From Bacteroidales bacterium (GTDB lineage Bacteria; Bacteroidota; Bacteroidia; Bacteroidales; B39-G9): a stretch of DNA of 6,801 nt. This document shows positions 1 to 6,685 of the stretch, piece by piece. Made by a program: the position numbers and the translations under genes. Under the pieces are notes generated by a model. The model did not search any database, was not told the origin of the DNA, and saw only the letters and a program-made list of their open reading frames with translations. The stretch's first letter is position 1. Each line of letters opens with the position of its first letter. The stretch spans positions 1 to 6,801 of the forward strand of contig JAGLDO010000032.1 of NCBI GenBank assembly GCA_023145555.1, given 5' to 3'.

Positions 1-32
1 ATAATAATGATATATGACCTTATTTTTATTAT

Positions 33-1100
33 TTAGCTAATTTTATTTAGAAATTTTATTGTGTCAATATTATCCGAATAATCCCATAATTCAGGTTTTT
101 GAGCTTGTCCAAAATTTATTGAATTTTTAAATTCTTTGCAGTTTGTTACAATGCATTGAATGTTTTCATTGTTTTGTTTTAGGTATTTTTTTAAATCATA
201 CAAATTATTGTATTTTTCGTAGTTAAGTATTGATATGGGGGATGAAATTGAGAAATCTTCTTTTATAAGCAAAAAACCATTATCAAAATGTGGTTTTTTG
301 TTTATTTTTAAAATTGATCTGTAATATTTATAGTTATTTGAATATTTTTTATGATTGACTATATCTTTATAATGATTAATTGAATTAATAAAATTGTCGA
401 AATTATATCCGTTTGGAACGAGTAGTTTTGAAACATTTCTGCAGCCTAAACCAAAATACAGAAAAATATCATCGGCTAATTTAGATAACTCATCTTGTGT
501 TTCATTTCCTTTAAGAATGGCAATAGAATTTCTGTTTTTTCTAATAATGTGTGGGCAGTTTTTAAAATAAGTTTCGAAATACCGTGAGGTATTGTTACTT
601 CCGGTTGCTATGCTTGCATCAAAATCTGATAATTTATCAGTAAATGTTATTAGTTCGGTAAATTCATTATTAATTGTAATTAATATTTCTGCAATTTTTT
701 TTAATATTTGATCGTCTTTTGATGACATTTTACCCAAAAATTTATGTCCGGAAATTAGAACACAAAGCATGTCGTGAAATCCAACTAATGGAATGTTACC
801 GGCCATAATAACACCAATGGTTTTATTTGTGTTGGTGTTATTAATATTTTGATAATTATTTATCCATTTTGTTAGATTATTTTTTGTAAGTAAATCAGCA
901 ATAGCTGATATTGAATAATTAATATGGTTGGATGTAAACCATTGATTTTTGATTTCAATATTTGATAAAATTTCTTTAAAGTCTGTATAATATTTTTTAT
1001 TAAGCTGAGAGAAATTTTTGTTAGCTAAGTTATTATTGTTAAACTGTGACAAAAAATCGCCAAGTTTAGTAAAGGCTTCTATTCTTTGTTTAATATTCAT
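33..1100 (-). CDS. LuxC-family acyl-CoA reductase (short Bacteroidota type)
   Basis: Predicted cytoplasmic NADPH-dependent reductase that converts an acyl-CoA or acyl thioester to the fatty aldehyde, as LuxC does in bioluminescent bacteria. The 355-residue protein has the family landmarks: a nucleotide-binding stretch around residues 95-125 (GVIMAGNIPLVGFHD, then GHKFLGKMSSKD), an ATGSNNTSRYFETYF segment at 166-180, and GLGCRNVSKL at 217-226. C220 in that last motif aligns with the cysteine that carries the acyl-thioester intermediate. It is shorter than Vibrio LuxC (about 480 residues), as is usual for Bacteroidota members. The ATG at 1098-1100 opens the frame directly with a conserved-looking N-terminus, and the stop is TAA at 33-35. 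No luxA, luxB, luxD or luxE gene is present, so light production is not implied; the physiological substrate is unknown. A 197-bp gap separates it from the sensor gene upstream, so it may have its own promoter. The family call is secure; the substrate is inferred. Confidence 0.88.
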   Translation of the reverse strand: MNIKQRIEAFTKLGDFLSQFNNNNLANKNFSQLNKKYYTDFKEILSNIEIKNQWFTSNHINYSISAIADLLTKNNLTKWINNYQNINNTNTNKTIGVIMAGNIPLVGFHDMLCVLISGHKFLGKMSSKDDQILKKIAEILITINNEFTELITFTDKLSDFDASIATGSNNTSRYFETYFKNCPHIIRKNRNSIAILKGNETQDELSKLADDIFLYFGLGCRNVSKLLVPNGYNFDNFINSINHYKDIVNHKKYSNNYKYYRSILKINKKPHFDNGFLLIKEDFSISSPISILNYEKYNNLYDLKKYLKQNNENIQCIVTNCKEFKNSINFGQAQKPELWDYSDNIDTIKFLNKIS

Positions 1101-1297
1101 TTTTTTTTGTTAAATAGTTACAATTGAAAGCTGAACAAATCGAATTTAATTGAGTTGTTTTTCGAATTAATGAAAGTTAATAATTTTGTTTGTATAGAAG
1201 ATGTTTTATTTTACAATTTAATTATTATAGATTAAAAAAGAAAGAATAAAAAAAACACGAAACGAATTTGATAGGGCAGATATTACAACAATTTATT

Positions 1298-3265
1298 TCA
1301 TTTTTTTTCGAGCAATACCTTTTCAGTAATATCAATAACTAAGTCAACAATTTTGTCGTAGTTCCCATCAGCATTTTTAAAAGGAGTAAATGTTTCGTTT
1401 AGCCAAACATCACCATTAGGCGTATTGTATTTAAATACTCTTTCGGAAGGAATACCTTTGTGTAAATTAATCCATAGAGATTGATAATCGTCATCCTCTT
1501 CGTTATAGTCTTGTGAGACAAGGTCTATATGTTTACTATTTATAATATTTTCGGAAGAAACATTAATCATATTCGAGTATCTGTCATTTACATTGATAGC
1601 AACTCCATTCATATCTAGATCAATATTTCCAACTGTATTATTAATTGCTTCAATAACATCTCTCATTTCAATTTCACGTCTCGAAGCTTCTTCTTGAGTA
1701 GCTTGTAACTCTTCCATATTTTGCCTCATTTCCTCTTCTTGAGCTGCTAATTCTTCTCCTTTTTGTTGTGCATCAGACAATAGTTGAGCAGTTTGCTCGT
1801 TTATTTTAACACTTGAAATGGTTGACGCAATATTTTCTCCTGCTTTTTCAAGAAAATTTATTTGATATTTTTTAATTTCATTGAAAGAAGCAATTTCAAT
1901 TATTCCAAAAATATCTTCATTAAGTTTTAAAGGTACTAAAAGTAAATTTTTTGGATTTGAAGTTCCTAAACCGGAAGTGATTTGTATATAGTCTTCGGGT
2001 ATTTCTTTTAAGTAAATAGGAAGTTTTTCATAGGCACATCTGCCTATTAATCCTTCTTTATATGGTATTTTTTTGTTAATTAATTTGCTTCTGCCATAGG
2101 CAATGGCAGATTTGAGTTCAAAGTATTTTTCTTCTTCGTAATTGTTGTTAAGAATAAATAAAGATCCTTGATTAGCATTAAGATAATCAATAATAAAACT
2201 CATAATATTAAATGACAATTTTTCAAGGTTGTCATTATTTTGACGCAAAATATCTCCTAATTTAGCAATACCTTGAGCAGCCCAATTTCTTAGTTCGTCT
2301 TCTTGTTTGCGGTTTTTTTCTTCTACTTCAGCTTTTTCAAGATTGTTTCTCATGTTTATTAGTGAGTTTCCTAAAATATCTTCTTCACTAATGGGTTTGA
2401 AGTTTGTTTTGTAGTTTCCTTTACCAATCTCCAGAGCAAATTCTGAGGTTTCTATTAATGTTCCAACAAATGTGTTTAAGGCTGAAGACATATCTCCAAT
2501 TTCATCGTTTTTAACTTTTAACTTAACTTTTGGCAATATACCTTTAGTCATAGTAAGTAAAAATTTTTTTAATTCATTTATTGGATTAGTAATACTTGAT
2601 GTTGTAAAGTATGCTATTACTAGAGTTGCAATAATTAAAAAAAATGACGAATAAATAACAAAACGTTGAAAACCCACAAAAGATTTAATCATAGAGAAAT
2701 TACTATCATTAGCTTTTTTGTTTAATTTCTCGGATAGCGAGCCTAATTTTTTTAAAATATTATCTGTAAGAGTAATAACTTCGCCTCCTTCTTCAACCTT
2801 TGGGTTAATTTCAAAAATAATCATTGGGTCGTCGTAGCTGTCAAATGAATTGAGACTTTGCATTATTTCTTGGTGTTTAACAAACAATGTGTCTTTAATT
2901 GTTGTAGAAATATTTTGAAAAATTGCTTGTTCTTCTTTAGTCCATGTTTTACTAATTTTAGAAAGTTTTTTTGTTAACTCAGGAAATTTTTCATTATGAA
3001 TATCTATTAGGTTGAGTTTGTCGGGTGTATTGTTTTTCCTTTCGACAAAAACCCAATTTTTAATCAACATTTTTGAGTTGTTAATTAAAAATGACAGGTC
3101 GTTTAAATATGAAACCGAAGGTGTGTATATGTTTATTATTTCTTCATTAAGTCTTTTGTTGTTATTTAAGGTTGCGTATATTAACAAGCTGTTCAACAAA
3201 ACTGCAAAAGTCAATATTCCAAATCCTACAGTTAGTTTTTTTACAATTGTAAACCTAATTTTCAT
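1298..3265 (-). CDS. Membrane sensor: helical periplasmic domain, HAMP, GAF, coiled coil, PAS; no output domain
   Basis: A 655-residue inner-membrane signalling protein. Membrane segment 1 covers about residues 10-32. A mostly helical periplasmic domain resembling four-helix-bundle chemoreceptor sensors covers about 34-200, and membrane segment 2 about 202-222. HAMP follows at about 223-275, with a second HAMP-like stretch to about 312. After a linker containing the RNWAAQGIAKLGDILRQNND block (327-346), a GAF domain spans about 347-487. A Glu/Gln-rich coiled coil (about 490-535, including QEEEMRQNMEELQATQEE) precedes a PAS/PAC domain at about 536-649, which ends in the typical DLVIDITEK. The protein stops six residues later at a TGA. 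There is no histidine-kinase, GGDEF, EAL, PP2C or chemoreceptor hairpin, so it must act on a separate partner. The ATG at 3263-3265 lies 27 bp after the YfiR-like gene, suggesting one operon and a periplasmic input from the small exported proteins. The domain layout is clear; the partner is unknown. Confidence 0.87.
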   Translation of the reverse strand: MKIRFTIVKKLTVGFGILTFAVLLNSLLIYATLNNNKRLNEEIINIYTPSVSYLNDLSFLINNSKMLIKNWVFVERKNNTPDKLNLIDIHNEKFPELTKKLSKISKTWTKEEQAIFQNISTTIKDTLFVKHQEIMQSLNSFDSYDDPMIIFEINPKVEEGGEVITLTDNILKKLGSLSEKLNKKANDSNFSMIKSFVGFQRFVIYSSFFLIIATLVIAYFTTSSITNPINELKKFLLTMTKGILPKVKLKVKNDEIGDMSSALNTFVGTLIETSEFALEIGKGNYKTNFKPISEEDILGNSLINMRNNLEKAEVEEKNRKQEDELRNWAAQGIAKLGDILRQNNDNLEKLSFNIMSFIIDYLNANQGSLFILNNNYEEEKYFELKSAIAYGRSKLINKKIPYKEGLIGRCAYEKLPIYLKEIPEDYIQITSGLGTSNPKNLLLVPLKLNEDIFGIIEIASFNEIKKYQINFLEKAGENIASTISSVKINEQTAQLLSDAQQKGEELAAQEEEMRQNMEELQATQEEASRREIEMRDVIEAINNTVGNIDLDMNGVAINVNDRYSNMINVSSENIINSKHIDLVSQDYNEEDDDYQSLWINLHKGIPSERVFKYNTPNGDVWLNETFTPFKNADGNYDKIVDLVIDITEKVLLEKK

Positions 3266-3292
3266 AAGTTTAATTTTTAATTTTTGAAATTT

Positions 3293-3814
3293 TTATTCTA
3301 CAATAATAGCTAAATTTTGTAAATATTTACTAACTTTTAAGCCACATTTTGATATATTTGATTTGTTCATTTCAAACTGCATCTTTTGATCTTTAATTAT
3401 AAAGTTAATAGCTGCATTTTTATAAGCCATTCCTTCTTTTTCTGTAACAATTAAAGTTGGGAATTTGCCAATTTTTGATTTAGTTGTATTCATGCTATTT
3501 GTCCCGGAGTTGAATTCTGATATAAATAAGATATGGCATTGTGTGAGATCTTTTGTTGAACGAAATTTTTTAACAACAATAGGCTGATTTCCTACTTTTC
3601 TTCCGGTTGCCATTTGAGTTAATTTGTCATATAACTGTGATTTCCCTACAACTCCAATAACGAAATCTCCAGTTCTCGCATTTGGCGGCCATTCAAAATG
3701 TTTGGTAAAGTTATAAATAAAAATTGCTTTAAATTTTATTTCTTGTGAATAAATTTTACTTGATGTTAATGATGAGAAAAGTAAAATAATAAATATGATA
3801 TTAAATTTTTTCAT
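3293..3814 (-). CDS. YfiR-like periplasmic protein (DUF4154), copy 1, two cysteines
   Basis: Exported 173-residue protein of the YfiR/DUF4154 family. In Pseudomonas aeruginosa, YfiR sits in the periplasm and represses the membrane diguanylate cyclase YfiN. Hallmarks here are KAIFIYNFTKHFEWP (29-43), GDFVIGVVG (49-57), CHILFIS (93-99), the TLIVTEKEGMA stretch (120-130) and INFII (136-140). The ATG at 3812-3814 is preferred over an in-frame TTG at 3836-3838. The ATG gives a normal signal peptide (MKKF, then a hydrophobic stretch, cleavage expected before Q24), while the TTG would add eight lysine-rich residues and overlap the upstream gene by 14 bp. With the ATG the gap is 10 bp and holds a purine-rich AAAGAAGA. 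It is roughly 40-45% identical by hand alignment to the YfiR-like protein at 4286-4792. It has two cysteines, C93 and C157; the other copy keeps only the first. Family assignment is strong; repression of the adjacent sensor is inference. Confidence 0.87.
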   Translation of the reverse strand: MKKFNIIFIILLFSSLTSSKIYSQEIKFKAIFIYNFTKHFEWPPNARTGDFVIGVVGKSQLYDKLTQMATGRKVGNQPIVVKKFRSTKDLTQCHILFISEFNSGTNSMNTTKSKIGKFPTLIVTEKEGMAYKNAAINFIIKDQKMQFEMNKSNISKCGLKVSKYLQNLAIIVE

Positions 3815-3824
3815 AATCTTCTTT

Positions 3825-4265
3825 TTATTTGTTTTCAAGAACTTTAATATTCATAATGCCATTTATAGATAAATCATATGATGGTTTAATTTTAGTTTTA
3901 ATTTCAAATTTTTCTTTAGTTGTGATTTCTAAAGCACCTTTTAAAGACATTTCATAGCTGGGATAAAACGTTGTTTTGTTTTTGTATATATGAACTTTCA
4001 TTTTTAATAAATCATCCAGAGGTATATTGTCTGTAAAAGAAAATGTTGTATCAATCTTTATTTCTTTTATAATGTTTAGTTTCATTAAGTCTTCAATAGA
4101 AATATCGTAAGTTGGTTCGAATGAGAATCTAGAAGTATCTGTAATTAAATTAATTTCCACTAAATCAGAAATTGACAGCTCGTATGAAAGAGTGTCTTCA
4201 TTCTGTGCTATAATTATAGAAGAAGTGAAAATAATAAAAAACAATATAAAACTATATTTTTTCAT
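3825..4265 (-). CDS. Small exported protein of five 'YDLSIxDLMxIxV' repeats
   Basis: I know no named family for this 146-residue protein. Residues 1-20 form a clear signal peptide with cleavage expected at IIA|QN. Almost everything after it is five copies of a 13-residue core, starting at residues 28, 53, 79, 104 and 130, a spacing of 25 or 26 throughout. Examples are YDISIEDLMKLNI (53-65) and YDLSINGIMNIKV (130-142). Charged or Thr-rich spacers separate the cores. The core resembles the 'LSLEDLMNIEV' segment before the plug of many TonB-dependent receptors, but there is no plug, barrel, cysteine or lipobox, so it is probably a soluble periplasmic or surface protein. It lies between two YfiR-like genes, with gaps of 20 bp upstream and 10 bp downstream, so it is very probably co-transcribed with them. 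It could be a scaffold or ligand for YfiR-like proteins; that role is inference. The reading frame and ATG at 4263-4265 are convincing. Confidence 0.85.
   Translation of the reverse strand: MKKYSFILFFIIFTSSIIIAQNEDTLSYELSISDLVEINLITDTSRFSFEPTYDISIEDLMKLNIIKEIKIDTTFSFTDNIPLDDLLKMKVHIYKNKTTFYPSYEMSLKGALEITTKEKFEIKTKIKPSYDLSINGIMNIKVLENK
3840..4184 (-). repeat. Five in-frame protein-coding repeats, period 25-26 codons
   Basis: The 13-codon cores lie at 4146-4184, 4071-4109, 3993-4031, 3918-3956 and 3840-3878. Aligned, they give Y-(D/E)-(I/L/M)-S-(I/L)-x-(D/G)-(L/I/A)-(M/V/L)-x-(I/L/M)-(N/K/T)-(I/V/L/T). The third copy has DNIPL in place of YDISI. The fourth, YEMSLKGALEITT, has lost the acidic-Leu centre. 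The unit is conserved in protein but has drifted in DNA, so this is an old internal duplication held by selection and not a recent tandem array. Confidence 0.85.
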
Positions 4266-4285
4266 TTCGATTTAATTATTAAAAA

Positions 4286-4792
4286 CTATTTAACAATTAT
4301 AGCAAGTTTTATTAAGTTTGGACTAATTTTTAAATTATATTTTGTAATATTAGTTTTATTTAATTCAAATTTTTGTATGTTATTAACAATAATAAAATTT
4401 ATTCCTGCACCTTGTCTTGCCATTCCTTTTTTCTCAGTAATAATTAGAGTGCTTTTATCTTTTAGTTTTTTAAGTATATTAATTAACTCACTACTTTTGT
4501 TTTTTGGAACAAATAATATATTACATTTATCTATTTCAGATACATTTTTGAATTTTTTTATGCTAATTTTTTGGCTTCCTACTTTTTTTGATTTAGCTAA
4601 AATGTTTAATTCTTTTGCTAATGGTGTTTGCCCAAAAATGCCAATTGTAAAATCCCCCGAATTATAAGATGCCGGCCATTCAATATATTTAGTAAAATTA
4701 TAAATAAATATTGATTGTAATTTTGGAACTTGAGCTTTTCCTGATAGATTTATAAGAATAAACAACGAGATTAGTAATGATATTTTTTTCAT
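4286..4792 (-). CDS. YfiR-like periplasmic protein (DUF4154), copy 2, single cysteine
   Basis: Exported 168-residue protein of the YfiR/DUF4154 family and first gene of the closely spaced cluster. The signal peptide covers residues 1-20 (cleavage expected at GKA|QV). Family landmarks are SIFIYNFTKYIEWP (27-40), GDFTIGIFG (46-54), VGSQKISIKKF (71-81), CNILFVP (90-96), STLIITEKKGMA (114-125) and INFII (131-135). It aligns end to end with the copy at 3293-3814. Its only cysteine is C90; the position of the partner's C157 is Y152 here, so this copy cannot make the same internal disulfide. The ATG at 4790-4792 has an SD-like AAAAGG about six bases upstream, unusually good for this window, and that AAAGG can pair with a CCTTT further upstream. 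The stop is TAG, 20 bp before the repeat-protein gene. It probably acts in the periplasm with the membrane sensor; this is inferred from YfiR of Pseudomonas. Confidence 0.87.
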   Translation of the reverse strand: MKKISLLISLFILINLSGKAQVPKLQSIFIYNFTKYIEWPASYNSGDFTIGIFGQTPLAKELNILAKSKKVGSQKISIKKFKNVSEIDKCNILFVPKNKSSELINILKKLKDKSTLIITEKKGMARQGAGINFIIVNNIQKFELNKTNITKYNLKISPNLIKLAIIVK

Positions 4793-4796
4793 TTTA

Positions 4797-4834
4797 TACC
4801 TTTTATATTAAGTCAAAAATTATTTTTAAAGGTA
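4797..4834 (-). promoter_or_regulatory. Inverted repeat overlapping the SD-like site of the YfiR-like gene 4286-4792
   Basis: TACCTTT at 4797-4803 is the exact reverse complement of AAAGGTA at 4828-4834. Between them a smaller AAAAA/TTTTT hairpin (4815-4819 with 4823-4827) can also form. In the transcript the 3' arm carries the AAAGG that would act as the ribosome-binding site, four bases before the ATG. Folding would hide that site, so control of translation is possible. The stem is only 7 bp and A+U-rich, so it may be weak or due to chance in such biased sequence. Confidence 0.3.
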
Positions 4835-4885
4835 AAAAAAAAAATGAAATAATAAAATTTATAAATTAAAATTGCAGGAAAGTGT

Positions 4886-6646
4886 TTAAAATTTGTTAAT
4901 GTAACCAAAATTTATTTTTGCATTATCTATTTTTATTGGTTGATTGAATTGCTTGCCAACAGCATAACTTGTTGTAAATATTCCTGCTTTTGTTTGAAAA
5001 TTTATCCCAAATCCGAAATCGAAAGGGGTGTCAGATATTAAGTTTTGTTCATTTTGTTTTTCATAATAAGCCCAATCATAAAATAGAATAAAATTTGAAT
5101 TTTGATTGATTAAGTATCGACATTCAATTTTAATTACAGAGTATGAACTTGCCAGTATTGATTTTTCATCAAAACCACGAATTGTTTTTAAACCTCCTAT
5201 TTTAAATAATTCGTTATTAATTAATTGCTTGTCGGAGTTGTTTAAATTACTAATTATACCTGATTGATTTTGGAGTTTTATAATAATATTTTTATAAACA
5301 GGCAGATAATAAGAAATGTCTGAATATGCTTCTAACTTTGTTGTTTTTAAGTCGTAATTATTGTAAATGTCATTTGTTAATTTTGCATTCTTTTTAATTT
5401 TTTTTTCTCCAATACCAATATTTATAAAAATATCGTACCCGTTACGAGGGTTTAATCTATAATTTAAATTTTCGAATTTGTATGATAATCCGTATATTAT
5501 TGTGTTAAAGTCTGCATTATTTAAGGTGTTGTTGCTAATAGCATTTGTTGTTGATAGAAGTTTCGAATTTTTTGTTTCAAGAAATGTTTTAATGTAATTG
5601 TTTCGGTTTAATAAAAACTGCAAACCAAAATTGGTGTTAACTGTAAGATATGAAGTGTCTTGTTTAAATAAGTTGAAATTAAAATCAATCCCGATTGGGG
5701 AAGAAAAAATATATGGATAAATGATGTTGGTTGTTAATTCTTGCGATGTTTTTTTTAATTTATTCCAATTTATAAAAAAAGATTCTCCTTTACCCAAAGA
5801 ATTTAGTAAAAGTAATTTTACCTGACCTGTTAATGATAGTTTGTTATTGTTAGTATTATCAGGGAAAAGCCCAATTATACCGTTAAATTGGTTGGCATTT
5901 TTTTTGTTAAGATATAAATTAATATCAGATTTGTTTTTTGTAAAAGTTACTTCATAAGGTCTCGATATATTTATGAATTTTAGTTCGTTAAGTCGAAATT
6001 TTATTTCTTTAATTTTTTTTTCGTTATATAAATCTTTGGGTTTAATATCAATATATTTATAAATATAATTTGCAGATATTTTGGCATTACCTTTTAGGTG
6101 AATACTGTCTATTGAAATTAAATTATTCTTAGTTAAATCTAAATCTGCACTTATGAATTGTTTATTGATTAAAACTTTTTTTAGTTGGACTGAAACAAAA
6201 GGATAACCGGAGTTTTCATAATATTGGATTAGGTCTTTTTTTATTTTGGTAAGTTGATTGTAATTTATTGGTTTATTGATATAATTTGAGTTTCTTAAAC
6301 CGGATTTTTTTAATGCAATATTATCAATATTTTTAAATAATAATTCATTCCAAAAATATTGTTTGCCAAGAAATAAATAAGCATCAATCTCATCACCTTT
6401 TTTCGAGATACTGTCAAAACTAGCTGATAAAAATCCTTTTGAAAAAGAGTATTGCAAAATTTTTTTCAGCTCTTTATTTGCAGAAATAGTGTCGTTGAGC
6501 TTCGTTTTATAATTTATTTTTTTTACGAATGACGTATTAAAAGTATCGGCTTGAATAATGTTAAGTCGATATAATGTATCCTGCGACTTTAAAACATTAA
6601 CACAAAAGAATTGTATTAAAAAAAATATGTATATTTTGTAGTTCAA
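4886..6646 (-). CDS. Omp85 (BamA/TamA-like) outer-membrane protein with POTRA domains
   Basis: A 586-residue outer-membrane protein of the Omp85/surface-antigen D15 family, whose members insert or export proteins across the outer membrane. A signal peptide (about 1-21, cleavage expected at LKS|QD) is followed by POTRA-like modules: a partial one at about 55-95, one at about 96-173 containing YYENSGYPFVSVQL, and one at about 176-248 containing IDSIHLKGNAKIS. The beta-barrel runs from about 253 to the C-terminal F586. It contains GLKTIRGF (485-492), the conserved (V/I)RGF motif of loop 6, and ends NFGYINKF as expected for an outer-membrane barrel. Its length is close to E. coli TamA (577), shorter than BamA. 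The start is TTG at 6644-6646: no ATG lies in frame from the TAA at 6671-6673 onward, and the protein has no internal methionine. It lies 93 bp upstream of the YfiR-like genes on the same strand; a functional link is unproven. BamA, TamA or another Omp85 subtype cannot be settled by eye. Confidence 0.87.
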   Translation of the reverse strand: MNYKIYIFFLIQFFCVNVLKSQDTLYRLNIIQADTFNTSFVKKINYKTKLNDTISANKELKKILQYSFSKGFLSASFDSISKKGDEIDAYLFLGKQYFWNELLFKNIDNIALKKSGLRNSNYINKPINYNQLTKIKKDLIQYYENSGYPFVSVQLKKVLINKQFISADLDLTKNNLISIDSIHLKGNAKISANYIYKYIDIKPKDLYNEKKIKEIKFRLNELKFINISRPYEVTFTKNKSDINLYLNKKNANQFNGIIGLFPDNTNNNKLSLTGQVKLLLLNSLGKGESFFINWNKLKKTSQELTTNIIYPYIFSSPIGIDFNFNLFKQDTSYLTVNTNFGLQFLLNRNNYIKTFLETKNSKLLSTTNAISNNTLNNADFNTIIYGLSYKFENLNYRLNPRNGYDIFINIGIGEKKIKKNAKLTNDIYNNYDLKTTKLEAYSDISYYLPVYKNIIIKLQNQSGIISNLNNSDKQLINNELFKIGGLKTIRGFDEKSILASSYSVIKIECRYLINQNSNFILFYDWAYYEKQNEQNLISDTPFDFGFGINFQTKAGIFTTSYAVGKQFNQPIKIDNAKINFGYINKF

Positions 6647-6667
6647 CCTTTTTTTGTAAAAAATAAA

Positions 6668-6685
6668 GTATTAAAAGTATTAAAA
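6668..6685. repeat. Tandem 9-bp repeat GTATTAAAA x2
   Basis: GTATTAAAA is present twice without a gap (6668-6676 and 6677-6685). It covers the proposed -7 region of the Omp85 promoter, so on the minus strand TTTTAATAC occurs twice and offers two near-equivalent -7-like boxes. This may simply be a low-complexity duplication. Confidence 0.4.

Noticed and set aside
1..32. Possible further gene or terminator after the acyl-CoA reductase
   Set aside because: The 32 bases are plain A+T-rich sequence with no hairpin or convincing reading frame.
1101..1297. Promoter or terminator in the gap between the sensor and the acyl-CoA reductase
   Set aside because: TTTG (1139-1136) followed after 19 bases by TATTTAAC (1116-1109) matches the -33/-7 pattern poorly and would start transcription almost at the ATG. 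A T8 run on the minus strand has no stable hairpin before it. CGAATT occurs three times, which is not notable here.
1298..1310. Frameshift at the A8 run at the end of the sensor gene, hiding an output domain
   Set aside because: Shifting the frame either way gives only short peptides that stop within the 197-bp gap, and there is no room for a kinase or GGDEF domain before the acyl-CoA reductase gene.
2472..2654. Plus-strand open frame of 60 codons
   Set aside because: It lies wholly inside and antisense to the HAMP region of the sensor gene, and has no family resemblance.
3012..3287. Plus-strand open frame of 91 codons with hydrophobic stretches
   Set aside because: It is antisense to the N-terminal part of the sensor gene; the hydrophobicity mirrors the A+T-rich opposite strand.
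3825..4265. Repeat protein as a fragment of a degraded TonB-dependent receptor
   Set aside because: It has its own start, signal peptide and stop, five regular repeats instead of one motif, and no plug or barrel remnants on either side.
4377..4667. Plus-strand open frame of 96 codons that looks like a membrane protein
   Set aside because: It is antisense to the well-supported YfiR-like gene at 4286-4792, and its apparent membrane segments come from reading A+T-rich coding DNA backwards.
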